Assembly (NCBI GenBank): GCA_963966185.1
Contig: CAWZYM010000305.1
Coordinates: 324,001 to 388,000, forward strand
Direction: 5' to 3'
DNA: 64,000 nucleotides
From: Rhabditoides inermis
Taxonomy: Eukaryota > Nematoda > Chromadorea > Rhabditida > Rhabditidae
Part shown: in pieces, positions 32,694 through 44,769 of the stretch
How positions within the stretch are numbered: the first letter of the stretch is position 1
Layout: each line of letters opens with the position of its first letter
The notes under the pieces: generated by a model
Databases searched by the model: none
Seen by the model: the letters and a program-made list of their open reading frames with translations, nothing else
What the model was told of the DNA's origin: nothing
Program-made: the position numbers and the translations under genes

Positions 32694-33078
32694 TTAGCAA
32701 ACACTGCTCTCCTCAAACTTCTGATAGAGGGATGGGAAATGAGAGAAGTGAAGATGATACCACTATCGCAGTGCACACAGTGCATATGTGTGTTCATGCA
32801 GTACGGCCAGGTTCCACGCTTATTGAACTCACATCAGTAATCTCCTTCGAAAACATTTCTACTGGCAATACATCACAGTCTGAAACCCGCGTTGTTTGCG
32901 CAGTGTAATGCTTGCAATGATGCGAGCGAGAACATCTCGCCACAACTTTTTCAATGGGTCCAATATGTATTAGATTACTCACACTAGAACGAAACAGTGT
33001 TTTGAAAAGAAGTTGAAGTTCCACTTCCACATTGGGACAAACCCCAACTGCCAGACGATTGTAGAGCCCAGAATCGTC
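32694..33078 (-). CDS. 3' exons of an unidentified gene
   Basis: Three small exons fit in phase on minus: 32985-33078 (DDSGLYNRLAVGVCPNVEVE, LQLLFKTLFRS), 32834-32880 (CDVLPVEMFSKEITD) and 32694-32720 (KFEESSVC, then TAA). The donor sites are GTGTGAG and GTGAG, and acceptors are TTTCAG and ATCAG. The upstream acceptor GAAGACAG at 33079 implies more 5' exons beyond, which I could not place; possible ones lie in 33090-33260. Four cysteines and no lysine-rich regions would suit a small globular or secreted domain. Family unknown. Confidence 0.42.
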
Positions 33079-33973
33079 CTGTCTTCAATACACGCGCTAA
33101 TCGCCGTGTTATTGAGGCCGGTGACAATCACACATAGAACCGCAAACCCGATTCTACAAAATCCAAACACGCAACAACACTCTGCAGTTGCTCGTCTCCT
33201 CTCAACCTCCCCATTACATCACTCTTTTGTTATCTGCTGCCACCCACACCCATGCACATATTTCCGGAAATCTCACCTACTAATCACATAATCTATACAC
33301 CATTATGCTATCACAGTATAATCCCCTGTCCCTGCTAGATGATGCAAACCGCGTCATGCGTCATGCGTCACTCTGGGACGAATCACAACCACTTCTCACC
33401 ACAGACAATAGATAACACCTCAATACGCAAACTGTCAGAATTTACGGCTCATGCTTTCGTCATAGTAGGCATATCTTACATTCCCTGCGTGCGGTGATGC
33501 GATTCCAGCAATTCCACCCACTCGTCTTTGGCTGACCTCTTCGTCCTCTCTCTACCGGCCACAACCACAGACCCCGCCCTCTCTTTCCCCTACTAAAGGT
33601 GTGAGTCGCCTCTCCCGCTATCACAGTATCACTTCTCACCTTCCCTTCTTCCACCCATTCTCCTATCGCACCGGCTCTAGTCGGATTTTCTCCTCTCTCC
33701 TATCACCTATCACCTATGTTCAAAAGTGACGAAGCGGCTCTGTTAATCCGTCTCCGAGATTAACAAACCGATCGCGTCACTCGTCATGTACACCACTATT
33801 TAGACCACAGGGCCGCTCATATTCACATCACTATTTCGTCACTGACTCTGCTTTTCTTACTAGCTACTTACATCAGCAACTTTGTTGTTCGCGTTTTTTT
33901 TTCATTTCGCATATTCGATCTCGTATTCAATCACGACAACCGTTTTTCTTACAGATATACCTATACGTTGACA

Positions 33974-34774
33974 ATGATTGGAATGGTGAACGTTCCCCAT
34001 GACTCGCCCATCGACTACTACGCAGAGCCAGTCAAGACGCGCAAGAACCATGCGTTCAGCGAGAAGTCCAACAAAGGAATCAAGGTACCACTAAATGACA
34101 CGTTCGATTTATGATCAATCATCTAGGTGAAGAGGCCATCCGGACATCGACCACTTTTCTTCAGAAGGAAGCCCCACATCGACTACACGAACGATGGTCG
34201 CAAATTGAGTGACGGAACGCCAGTGCAGGTAAAAGTCAAAATTCGGATAAACGCCCACAGTAATTTTTTGTTGCAGAATGATGCTCCCAATAAACTATGG
34301 ACTGAACTGATTGTGCGCTCGTTTGTGAACAAGGTTGAGAATGAGATTCAAAGTCCTGTCGATGCATACAAGAATATTCAACAAGAGTTCGAGAAGCTCA
34401 ACCTATCAGGTAAATATTAATCACGATGGATCAAGATAACACACTCATGGCGCCGTCTTGATCCGATTTCTGCTTTAGCGTCGACAAACCAAATATTACC
34501 GACACAATAATCATTTAAACATGATTTCAGACAAAAACAAATCTTCTTCGACCTTCTCACTCGTCTCGAACCATCGTATCGGATGTATCTCTTGCGACGA
34601 CGACTCTGAGAACAGCGGTGAGATTTGAAATATAAATCACAATTCTAATTACAAGTTCATTTAGATTCCGATGACGAGAACAAGATCAGCAGAACACCTT
34701 CCTTGCCAGACATCGTCTCCGAACAACTCTCCATTCCGGCACCAATCCAAAGAAAGAACACTGACCAATTGTGA
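33974..34774 (+). CDS. Unidentified protein of about 180 residues
   Basis: Five exons in phase from ATG 33974 to TGA 34772-34774: MIGMVNVPHDSPIDYYAEPV; VKRPSGHRPLFFRRKPHIDY; NDAPNKLWTELIVRSFVNKV plus a helical stretch (YKNIQQEFEKLNLS); a Ser-rich exon ending GCISCDDDSENS; and DSDDENKISRTPSLPDIVSE with a polar tail (RKNTDQL). Basic first half, acidic Ser-rich second half, no signal peptide or membrane segment. A TTTTTCTTACAG acceptor at 33954 precedes the 5' UTR, so the message may be trans-spliced. AATAAA lies at 34823-34828. The product is not recognised. Confidence 0.7.
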
Positions 34775-35424
34775 TTAACAGCGAACACTGATTGTATATA
34801 TTTGATGCTACGCAGCAATTTGAAATAAAGTGATATAAGAAGAAAGCTGTAAAAAGGATGCTGCGTTTGTAGTGAAACATGAAATTGTCAAAGTTCTGTA
34901 GTATCAGCCATTATTATTGAACTGTCAGCGAATTAACAACTTGCATGGGTTCACGCGTCAGACATTGTTTTTGAAATAGAAAGTGAACTTGGTGGTCATT
35001 CCATTATCTTTCCTTGACTCCGAGTCCGAGTGGCCATGTTTGCTGGCTTTGGAATTTTAAGGAATCCTCGGAGCTATGAGTTGAATCCGCTGACTACACT
35101 TTCTATAATGGCTGTAGCGATGTCATTCTAATTGAGAAACACGTCGGATCACAACAAGAAGGAATCATCGACAGTTATTTCACACATACTAACACCTTGT
35201 AAACCCATTCAATTCAGTTCAATTTATCGCATATATGAGTGTGCGAGTTGCAGAAAGGCGTTACAGCGATAATACGATTGTGTGGGAGTGAGGTAAAACA
35301 GATGAGCTACTACCGCCTTGCTCAAGGGTACTGGCGGAGAAAAGGCGAAATGAAATGTATGGAGTGTGGGGACACAGACACATAATGCAAAAAAAGACGT
35401 GTGAGAGACGTCCGAACACTCCAG
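34775..35424. other. 3' flank and intergenic DNA
   Basis: Carries the AATAAA (34823-34828) of the preceding gene. No further gene seen. Confidence 0.5.
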
Positions 35425-36060
35425 TCATGCACGAATCCGAGACGACGGGAAACCGCCAGATCCAGCTCTGACAAGTTCCCTGAACCGCTCCGCACTTCGC
35501 ACTCCCACTACATCAGAAGAAAGGCTATTCCAGTAAGTACAGGCTCTGTGAATGCTCGTGAGTAGTTTGTTCGCAGGGTCAAAAGAAGGGATCGCATGTT
35601 GTGTGAATGCCTTGTTGACGTTGGGATGATATTGAATATACCATCTGCATCAAACGGTGAAATATGGTGGGCCTGGGCCACCTTGAACAGAAAAGTGACG
35701 TCATTCAAGAATCTACGAGACTCAAGTGTCTCGAGACCCAGCAGGCGGAGTCTCTCAGATATCCGAGAGAGGTGGCCGGCTCGATGACAGATGCGTCGCG
35801 TAAAGTAGCGCTGCACGCCCTCTAACAGATTCACCATGCGCACGCTAGATGGGCACATATCTGTACAACATTCAAGCATACAGCGAATGTATGTTACATA
35901 AGCTTTCACTAGAACAGAGAGATTGCGTGTTTGATATGCCCTCAGAAAGTTGTTTACTGACCAAAGCGCGTCATTGACTATGCAGGAGATGTTTCGAAGC
36001 ACAGATTGTTAGTGATCCAGACACCGAGGTCTTTCTCACAATCTGTAGTTCTTCCTGCTA
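35425..36060 (-). mobile_element. Dead non-LTR retrotransposon (LINE), 3' end of the reverse-transcriptase ORF
   Basis: Minus strand, three frames in succession: KDLGVWITNNLCFETSP (upstream piece), then a 164-residue frame at 35508-36002 (VNNFLRAYQTRNLSVLVKAY, VNLLEGVQRYFTRRICHRAG, RLRLLGLETLESRRFLND), then WNSLSSDVVGVRSAERFREL to a TGA at 35425-35427. This order is the well-known C-terminal end of jockey/CR1-type LINE reverse transcriptases. At least two frameshifts show it is inactive and 5'-truncated. No poly(A) tail or target duplication identified. Confidence 0.82.
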
Positions 36061-36307
36061 TTCCTCCTCTGTTGTATTCTTGATATCGGCAGTAAATTCA
36101 ACTTACGAAGAAAAAATTCAACATGGAATAGAGACGGGGACACCGAAGACTGTATTACTGATCTACTCTCTCAGCTCTAGCCGAACACCTATCGTGCAAC
36201 ACAACGTTTCCGTAATAATATAAAAATTCCGAACAGTTAGCGACATATTAACCAAAATATAATTATCAGATAACGATAACAATGATTTATCTTCAACAAG
36301 AAACAGT

Positions 36308-37056
36308 TTACTCCTCATCCTCCTCGTCTCCAGCATCTCCGCCCTTCTTAGCGTTCTTCCTCTTGACGCGGCCGTCACGGCCACCTCCGAAGGGCGACTT
36401 GAGGGAGAAGTCAATGTGCTTCTGCGAGTCCAGACGGACGATGAACGAGGGAACGTTCACGACCTGGCGGCGGACGCTAAAACGAATATATAGCAAACGG
36501 AATCAAACAAACGTTTTACAAACAGACCGATTTTATATTGAAAATAATTACAAGAACGTTCTAAAATACTCACCGGATGTGCCTCTGGCGGATGAGCACA
36601 CGGGCGTGGTGGATGGACTTGGCAAGTCCAAGCTTGAACACCTGGGTCTGGAGGCGCCTCTCCATGAAGTCCTCAACGCGGAGACCGAGCACGTAATCGA
36701 GCTTCATGCGGTCCTCGCTGAGCACTCCAATGCGGACAAGACGACGCAGAAGCGCGTTTCCCTCGAATAGGCGCTTGGGGTCCTTCTCCTCAAGGGTAAG
36801 GAGCTCACGGGCAGCCTTGCGGATCTTGGCAAGGGTGTACTTGACACGCCACACCTCGGTCTTGTTGCGGAGACCGAACTCTCCGATGAGCTTGAGCTCC
36901 TACAAGCACATAGTTGAATGACTAAGATCTTCATAGACGAAACTAAGAACAACAATAACAAAACGGTCGAAACCATACCTGGTCAAGACGCTCCTTCTCG
37001 AACGGCCTGCGAGGGCTCTTGTACACCTTGGACATAACCTGCTTTACGCGAGGCAT
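36308..37056 (-). CDS. rps-9: 40S ribosomal protein S9 (uS4)
   Basis: Three exons: 36979-37056, 36574-36899 and 36308-36476. Starts [20 protein letters not shown]; continues [60 protein letters not shown] (S4 RNA-binding domain), [38 protein letters not shown], and ends [11 protein letters not shown]. About 190 residues, the normal length. It binds 18S rRNA in the small-subunit body. Codon use is strongly biased to C-ending codons, as expected for a highly expressed gene. Divergent from lsm-1, with a 415-bp shared upstream region. Confidence 0.97.
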
Positions 37057-37471
37057 GATTGTTGATTAACCCCTGGAAACCGTTGATTGAAGAAAGGCAG
37101 GTTTTTATATAAAATCATACACGTAACTACACGAATTCAATATCAACACATACGCACAGATTTTGAAACTATCATGTAATACAAACATTCAACGAAACGA
37201 ACGAAATAACAGCATAACAATTCTCAATTCACAAGTAAAATACACATAACACCATCAATAAAAAGAAAATCCTAATTTTTCAAAAGAAATTCTGTGGTGA
37301 GAGACAATATAAGATTACTGTATCATTGCTGATGCGCTGTGGGACCACTTTTTGGTTCAAAATGTTCAGGGAATCGATTCTTATTCATAATGTGCTACGA
37401 GCCTCTTGTTTATTTTTTGTATGTTTATTTATTTATTGATTTTTTTATATCGAATTCAAAATTTCAGGTCG
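37057..37471. promoter_or_regulatory. Divergent promoter region of rps-9 and lsm-1
   Basis: 415 bp of AT-rich DNA between the two divergent start codons. At its right edge an acceptor (AAAATTTCAG, ending 37468) lies three bases before the lsm-1 ATG, suggesting SL trans-splicing of lsm-1. No TATA box that I can assign. Confidence 0.45.
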
Positions 37472-37959
37472 ATGGATCTCCCCGATCCATACTTGCCAGG
37501 AGCTATCAGTTTGCTTGATCAGCTCGACAAGAGATTGCTGGTCATTCTTCGTGATGGACGGAAATTAATGGGCTTTCTGAGATCCATTGATCAGTTCGCC
37601 AATCTCATTCTGGACGACGTCGTCGAGAGAACCTTCGTCGATAAGTACTTCAACGATATCAATCACGGAATTCTTCTTATTCGAGGAGAGAACGTGGTTT
37701 TGGCTGGCGAAATTGACGAGAATCGCCCGACAGGGCTTATCGAGGTGCGTTTTTTTTTTAAATTTGTAAGTTTAAACAACTTTTTGAATGGGATCAAGCT
37801 TGAACATCGGTCGAGAAGTGAGTTAATCATGTGTTTTGTCAGGTCTCAGCCGAGGAGATCCAGAGGTTAGAAGAGGAGCGTGAAAGGAGGCTGCGAGGAG
37901 ACGACTCGGGAAAGGGCGGCAAGCGAATCGACCCTGACGTTATGGAGGAGGCTTTCTAA
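37472..37959 (+). CDS. lsm-1: U6/decay-associated Sm-like protein LSm1
   Basis: Two exons (37472-37744, 37843-37959), about 130 residues. The Sm fold is clear: ISLLDQLDKRLLVILRDGRK (Sm1), LMGFLRSIDQFANLILDDVV, DINHGILLIRGENVVLAGEI (Sm2, with the IRGENV form typical of LSm1). The charged C-terminus (EEIQRLEEERERRLRGDDSG) also fits LSm1. It caps the cytoplasmic Lsm1-7 ring that binds oligoadenylated mRNA 3' ends with Pat1 and promotes decapping. The ATG follows closely on a TTTCAG acceptor. Confidence 0.95.
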
Positions 37960-38600
37960 TCTGTTCACTTTGCCTTCTGTGTTTATTCGTTACTTTCATG
38001 CGGCCGTGCCGTGCGCTGTTGCTTGTACGTTGTACAGAGATCTGGGTTGGCCCACACTATACGTTGTATTCGTGTATGATGTTTTACAATGAAGTGTTTT
38101 ATCATGTTTATGAGCTTTTTTAATATTGGATTGATCGGTTTCTTTTTCCGACGCCATACTTTTATCCGCTTACGGTGTGGGCGGGGCTACGTACGTGTCA
38201 TGTCTCTGCGCATGTTTTCTCTCCGACACTTTCAGCAGAGCAACCTCGCACTCTACAGAAGAGTCTCTGCGTCGTCTTTTCATGTTTAGTCAGTAAATTT
38301 CTTCATTCGAGTTACATTTCAGTTGGTCAGTGGATGAAGTTATCGTAATAGAGATCATTCTCGTTTTCGTTGCTCGCATAATCGTTCACGGGGTCGCATA
38401 TCAAGTATCGATCTCCCCCACTTTCTATTCCGATATTCCGAGCCTAGGCTAAGGTCATCCAGTTCCCAGGCCCCATCCTTTCCCTTTCATCGTCAGTGTA
38501 ATTCTCATCTCATTCTCACTGTGTGTGTGTGAGGCGCGCTCGCACTTACTCTATTGTTCACTCCCACTAGTTCCTGTTTGCAGTGAGTCGCGTGACCAGG
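37960..38600. other. Spacer between lsm-1 and the UMP-CMP kinase gene
   Basis: About 640 bp with no gene. Too long for a tight operon spacer. No clear AATAAA for lsm-1. Confidence 0.4.
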
Positions 38601-39529
38601 ATGGCACAGAAGCTGTACAACGTTGTGTTCGTGCTCGGCCCTCCCGGATCTGGAAAGGGAACTCAGTGCATCGACATCCAGAAAGTATGCTTTCATTTTT
38701 CCCCTTCGGGCACATAGTTTCAGCGCTCATCTTGGCAATCTGACATTGTTTGATCGACTGAGCGGGGTTATCACTAATGATAGCGCTTGCTTTTTCACTA
38801 TCTCCAGTACATGATTATACCGAAAAGATATTCGCAACATATTCAACATCTCACATGTGTTTCGTTTGAACTTGAACTTGAAAAAGCGTTTGAACTTGAA
38901 CTCGCGTTTCAATAATAAAAAACATTAATAGAGATATCCATAATGTTTTTGTAATATGGGTTACACCCACGTCGAGTAGCTTTTACGATCCCGATAACAA
39001 GGGTTTGTTGGTTTATCGGCCGTGAAACGCAATCACTTCTAACACCACACTTCTCAGGCTACAAAGTGCTCCGGAGTATACTCGATAAGCCGGAGTATAC
39101 TCGATAAGAAACGACTTACTTTATATAATGTTATCTTTAAAAAAGAAACACTTGATTGGTATTATTATTATTATTGTTATTATTATTATTATTATTTTCA
39201 GAATCTCGGTTTCGTGCACCTCTCCGCCGGAGATCTGCTCCGAGCCGAGCGTCAGCGTGAGGTACGCTTCTTGCAAAATACCACTCAATCAATCAATAGT
39301 TAAAAAAATTACCTGCAAGCAAAAGACCACTGTTATTTGTTATGTATCATGTCATCGATTTGAGAATACCCTTTTTACCTGAAGTTGTTTAAGGGCAGCG
39401 AGTTTGGCAAGCTGATTGAGGGTCACATCACGAATGGAACCATCGTGCCCGTCGAGATTACCTGCAAGCTGCTCGAGAATGTGAGTAATGCGAATGCCTG
39501 CATTGTTTGATATTGCCACTTTCCTACCG

Positions 39530-39562
<33 letters not shown>

Positions 39563-39582
39563 TCTCTCTCTCTCACTCTCTC

Positions 39583-39621
<39 letters not shown>

Positions 39622-40446
39622 GTTTGTTGTATAGGCGATGGAGGCGTCTGGTGATGCGAAGGGATTCCTCGTTGACGGTTTCCCCCGCAACCAGGATAAC
39701 CTCGACGGATGGCAGAAGGAGATGGGAGACAAGGTGTGACAGTTATTCGCTGTTGTGATTGAGTGATCGATAATTGTTGATGGTTAACGTAATTGTTGAC
39801 GGTTGACGGGATGATGGGTTGGCGCATTTTATATGATTCAATATGTTTACAGGTTAACATGAAGTTCGTGTTGTTCCTTTCTTGCCCCGTCGAGACTTGC
39901 ATCTCCCGCTGCCTCAACCGCGGACAGGGACGGTGAGTGAGATAAAAGTGGAGAAATGAATTATTGAAAGAGGGGATAGAGGGAGAGATAAAGAGGGACG
40001 GGGAGATGAGGTGAGGCGAGGTGAGTGGATTATACAGAGATTATATAGTGAACCTGAACAGTCCATAATCGTTTACCTATTTGCGTACATGGTTTGATTG
40101 CCTGGGCACAACTTGTTTGTGATAGGCACTGGATCTTTGTATGTGCGTACTTGTTATCTCTGATGGACATGGTGTTGGTGTTATCGAGGCTTGACACAAA
40201 GAGTGATTTATGGCTGTGTGATGCAACGGGAGTGTTTCTGTTCTTGTTTTGTTGAAGTGTTGCTGTTGCAGCACTGACGACAACGAGGAGTCTCTGCGCA
40301 AGCGAGTGGAGACGTACAACAACCAGACACTGCCCATCATTCAGCACTTCGAGAAGCTCGATCTGGTGAGGGAAGTGGACAGCTCCAAGCCCGCCGCTGA
40401 AGTGTACGCCCACGTTGTCAAAGTGTTCGGAGACGCCGGATTCTGA
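38601..40446 (+). CDS. UMP-CMP kinase
   Basis: Transfers phosphate from ATP to UMP or CMP. Six exons: 38601-38684, 39202-39261, 39394-39480, 39635-39733, 39853-39932, 40272-40446; about 195 residues. P-loop [18 protein letters not shown]-binding [48 protein letters not shown], the UMP-CMP kinase form with the DGFPR substrate Arg; lid region [39 protein letters not shown] end. The PVEIT and QDNL motifs separate it from adenylate kinases. Intron 1 is 517 nt and holds a tandem 19-bp repeat; intron 3 holds a long CT microsatellite; intron 5 is 339 nt. Confidence 0.95.
39071..39108. repeat. Tandem duplication of a 19-bp word containing a 10-bp palindrome
   Basis: CCGGAGTATACTCGATAAG occurs twice head to tail in intron 1 of the UMP-CMP kinase gene; GAGTATACTC inside it is a perfect palindrome. 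Confidence 0.8.
39531..39617. repeat. CT microsatellite in a UMP-CMP kinase intron
   Basis: Nearly uninterrupted CT dinucleotides with a few CACT breaks, filling most of the intron before the exon at 39635. Confidence 0.9.
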
Positions 40447-40985
40447 ACACACACTCTAGGAACTGAGTAGTAGACTATTGACTATTCGATGATTGTGAGA
40501 ATTGAACGAGATTTCTATCCCACTCTAATACCATATTGTATTTTTTCCATTTTCCCCACAACTGCTTAATTCGGGCATTGCTTTTGTCAAAAAAGATTGT
40601 AGATAGGATTTCAATCCCCAGATTCCTTATTCGTGTCGCGCCGCTCGCAATAACTCACTCTGTTTCGTATTTTGTAAATGAATTTATTTTTTTGTTCTCA
40701 ATGGTTTGTTTTGCAAAGTGGGGATTGTTATCGGGATTTCTGGGGTGCATGCGAAGTATTGCAATTTGCAATGTGTAGATCTTGGGAGTGGATAAGACTG
40801 GGATTTGGAAAATAGAGACTGACACGTATGTGGGAAAGCGTTAGTGATGCAGAAAACCACTAGATATTAGATACAGTAGGGATGTGCGAGAATGTGTGGG
40901 GTGTGGGGTTCTCAACGGCCCCTCTTCCTTGAGTGCACTTGGAAGATTAATGTATGACAGTTCGAACTTCGAAAATGTACCAACA
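40447..40985. other. Spacer downstream of the UMP-CMP kinase gene
   Basis: Contains the kinase 3' UTR; no clear gene. It runs into the TIR element at 40986. Confidence 0.4.
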
Positions 40986-41575
40986 TATAGGGTATTCCCC
41001 CCGTTCACGGTACGCTTGTTCACTCGCCGCATATTTTCCAGACGCCATTTCATCGCATCTAGCTGCGCTATCGGTCCCCGCCAAGATAATTCGACCGCGC
41101 GGTCATGCGCTTGGCGGTCTGATTTTAGGGAAATGAGGGTCATTTGCAAGTCAAATGAAGCAGAGTTATCCACCTTCTAGAGCTAATAACTCAATTCAGA
41201 ATGATTTTCCTATTATGAAAATCGCAAGATACAATCATAACCCCATTCCCCATAGATTGTCTTCAGCGATTTTTGATTAATCAATTAGTTCGTTAGATAT
41301 TGATCGATAACCACTTTTTTGGTCTTCTTATATAGGGATTTACGCCAAATCTAATAACTCTTTTCAAAGTTGTCAGATTCACACCAATTTTTGATATGAT
41401 GTGCCTATCGACCACTCCGAGAGATTCATCTCGTTAAAATTTTGATTTTGTCGTTTGTTACCGTATTATAGTCCAAAAACCAAAACCACTTAATTTGCAT
41501 AAAAACCTCGTCATTCGGCCCTGTCTGATCGACCGCCGATAATTCGCGTACCGTGAAAATGGGGGATACCCTATA
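40986..41575. mobile_element. 590-bp non-autonomous TIR element
   Basis: The left end (TATAGGGTATTCCCCCCGTT, continuing to CACGGTACGC at about 41015) is inverted at the right end (41546-41575, GCGTACCGTGAAAATGGGGG then ATACCCTATA), with a few mismatches. TA at both edges suggests a TA target as in Tc1/mariner-type MITEs. No coding capacity. Internal sequence is AT-rich with no second inverted block. Confidence 0.6.
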
Positions 41576-41641
41576 ATACGCGTGATGTAAAATTTGGTTC
41601 AAATCAATGAATGGAAGAGGGGCAGAGAGTTGATGTGTGTT

Positions 41642-41831
41642 TCACATGGTATTGATTCGCACGAGCGGCCGGGGTTTTGGTAGCTGTTTGATGACTAGGT
41701 GAGAGAGAAGACGGAGACCGAAGTATTCCGAGATGTCGGCCACCAGAGGCATCAGAAGCTGCTCCACCAGCACGGGAAGACAGATCTGGAGAGTGAGAGG
41801 GGGAGAGACAGAGAGAAAGAGAGAAAGAGAG

Positions 41832-41896
<65 letters not shown>

Positions 41897-43284
41897 ACCT
41901 GTTTCTGCACTGTGATCCACGGTATGTGATCATCCACCTCTGTCCTCTCTGTCCCACCCGCTGCTTCTTCGATCGCTCTGCAGTTTTTGAAGTTTGAGAA
42001 ATGGTTTGATAAATCGAATCATGCTTTGCCTGACATGCTTCTTAACGTGAACAATACCTGTACCTGGTGAAATCGTTTTCCATCATCTGTGTGAATTGTC
42101 TTATACAGATGCGAACTGAGAAGTCTCCTGTCTGAAATTTTTCAAGATCACAGCAATAGTTTAGGAACTGATAACGACAGCGTGCCTTGAGATAGTGATA
42201 GATCGAGTCTAATGCAGCCGAAATTAACAAGTCTCGAGCGGATCCGCGCTTCATGAGAAGGGTGAGGGCTGAAATGCTTCCTCTTTCCCTCTCTCTGTTG
42301 CTCAGCCAACCACTGGTATATGGTCCATCGGTGGAGATGTGAATGGACTGGTCGAAGTCGGCGAAGGAAGTTCTGTCAGTGGCGGGCGAGTAGAAGGCAG
42401 TCGAGTGGTAGAGGGAGCAGTTGGCCGCGTCGTCCCGCAAAGTGCCTGGAACCAATCGGTGCACCGCGAACCAGTCACCAGTCACCAGTCACCCACCGAG
42501 CACCATAGTGAGAACTCGGGAGTGCGCGTTGCCCACTCCATAGAGTCTATCCGCCACTCGGGACAGAAACGAGTCGGGTTCTCGCCGGATCTAAATTCCG
42601 GTATTTGGACGAAGCATCCTCTTTCAATCAGCAAATGTGCGAGTATATATGAAACGTGTCTGATTGATAGTGGACATCCGTAATCTCACTTGATGCAATT
42701 CGAACTGAGTGACAACCGGCTTCCTTCTGCTCTGCACCGAGCCAGCGAATACTATCTTCACTGGACGCATGTTCATGTCATGAGACATTATGCGGGTCAC
42801 CAGAGAGTCGATCTGAACACACTTATTGTATGTATACACGTATGTCGTTTACCTGGTAAAACTTTGCCTCTTCGAGAAGTCGATCCAATGTCAATCGGTC
42901 GTTGGGAAGCAATGAGCGACCTCTGTGCACATTGGTCTATCTTCACCTAACTAAATTCATACCGTAAGTGGTCAAGTATGTCTCCGAACAGCGTTCCGTT
43001 TCTATCCAGAAAGAAATCTCCAGTGGAAGTGCGAGGAATAGTCCAGCGACCACTAATAAGCATTCATGTTTCAATGAGATAGGAAGAGAATCTTTACCTG
43101 AACATGGCTCCCAGCATGCCTTCTCCTGATCTCAGAGTGCCGATTGTAGTGTGATATGGAGTTCCTCCGACACACAGGCAAATGAGCTATACACAATACA
43201 CAACCAAAAGTCTTTTTGTATTACCTGATTGTCATGTTCAGTGGTTAGTTCCATGGTGGAGTGAAAGGGTGCGCTGGAAGGCAT
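41642..43284 (-). CDS. KCTD-family protein (BTB/T1 domain)
   Basis: The BTB domain is spread over small exons: LICLCVGGTPYHTTIGTLRS, GEGMLGAMFS, FFLDRNGTLFGDILDHLR, GRSLLPNDRLTLDRLLEEAK then FYQ. LNVGG-like start, DRDGT-like turn and EA-x-FYQ end are the KCTD/Kv-T1 signatures; such proteins form pentamers and usually act as Cullin-3 adaptors. C-terminal part: DSLVTRIMSHDMNMRPVKIV, LRDDAANCSLYHSTAFYSPA, HISTDGPYTSGW, MKRGSARDLLISAALDSIYH, TGDFSVRICIRQFTQMMEND, LVEQLLMPLVADISEYFGLR, ending LVRINTM. Starts possible at 43284 or 43254. A 54-nt stretch (42132-42185) can be coding or a GC-AG intron. The last intron holds the longest GA tract of the window. Confidence 0.8.
41834..41894. repeat. GA microsatellite in the last intron of the KCTD gene
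   Basis: About 30 uninterrupted GA units, preceded by GAAA-interrupted repeats from 41810. Confidence 0.9.
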
Positions 43285-43707
43285 GGGAAGAGAAGATTGA
43301 GAGAGTGAGAGGACGGCTTTGGACCGCTTATCCGAGGGAACCTTCGAGAAGAAGATTATCTCACATTCTCCACAACACATCAAATTTAAGATTTTTATTA
43401 TTTTGCGATTTTCGAAAATTCGGTAATCGCAATAATACATAAAAATAGACATCTGCATCGTATTAGGGAAAAATATCTGATAGTTAGCAGCACCGTTATT
43501 AAAGAATTGCACTTGTGGGCTGAAGACATTGCGGAATTGATTGACTAGTCATCATACATTCGGATACAGTGCTAACGTATTACTAGGAAGTTAGTTAGTT
43601 GGAAGGAAATTGGTTGTGTGGGTCGGGGGGATTGAGTATCCTTACAACTCTTATGAGCTCGTCGCTCGTAAGCTCGTCGCTAATGGGCTAATGTTCAATT
43701 ACAGTGT

Positions 43708-43927
43708 CTATGAGAGCCAGCTAGGAGAGAGAATCACCTCAGCTCCGTTCAGCTTCGATTCAATCATAGGAGACATCCCATAGGGAGAAAGAACGACGGC
43801 GAAGAGGTATTGGGGAGAGAGAATGAGGGGAGAAAGGAAGAAGGGAGACAGAATCAGCGGAGAGCCGACCATAGGAGACAGGATCAGAGGGTTCAGCACC
43901 TAGAACGAGCAAGTGATTTCTCTCTCC

Positions 43928-43969
<42 letters not shown>

Positions 43970-44491
43970 GTACCATGGGAGAGAGGATGAGAGGAGTGAA
44001 GACCTCAGGCGACAGAATGAGGGGCGACAGAACGACAGGCGATAGAACGAGAGGGTTGAATATTCCGGGAGAGAGAATCAGAGGGTGCAGCACCTGAACA
44101 GGGATACGTTATGGTACGATTCGTAGTGTGGGTAGTGAAACGTACGAGTGGGGAGAGGATGAGCGGCGAGAAGATCATAGGGGAGAGGATGAGGGGACCC
44201 ATGATACGAGGAGAAAGCACGAGGGGGATGAACACCCAGGGAGAGAGCGTGATCGGGCCCAGCACCGCCGGAGACAGAGTGATCGGCGACCTGAAGAGAC
44301 TGGTGACCGACTGGTTCTCTGGTTCCGTCACCCACAGTAGGAGAGGCGAGAGGACGACGGGCTGAGAGAGGACGTGTCCCATGAGCAGGATGTTGACACC
44401 GACGAAGGGAGAGCCGATGATGTCCTTCCGGCGAGTAGACTCGAACTTGTCCGCCGTGGCCAGAGTGCGGATGCTGCAAAACCACAACGAT

Positions 44492-44542
<51 letters not shown>

Positions 44543-44725
44543 CCCCCCCCTCTCTCTCTCTCCTCCACCCACTCCTTCTCGATGAATGCATGCGGATCGT
44601 CAGCCTTTCTCATCTTCATGAACTTCCTCATGTGGTGTTTGTTCGCATACGGCGACTTCTTTCCGTAGACGGCTGCCAGCTGCTGGGGCGAGAGGAACGT
44701 GTAACCGATCTGAAGAGAGGGAGGA

Positions 44726-44769
<44 letters not shown>

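Noticed and set aside
32979..33170. Minus-strand frame with a signal-peptide-like start (FGFCRIGFAVLCVIV)
   Set aside because: It starts with GTG rather than ATG, and the phase-consistent exons 32694-33078 use a different frame over the same bases; it is probably intron sequence.
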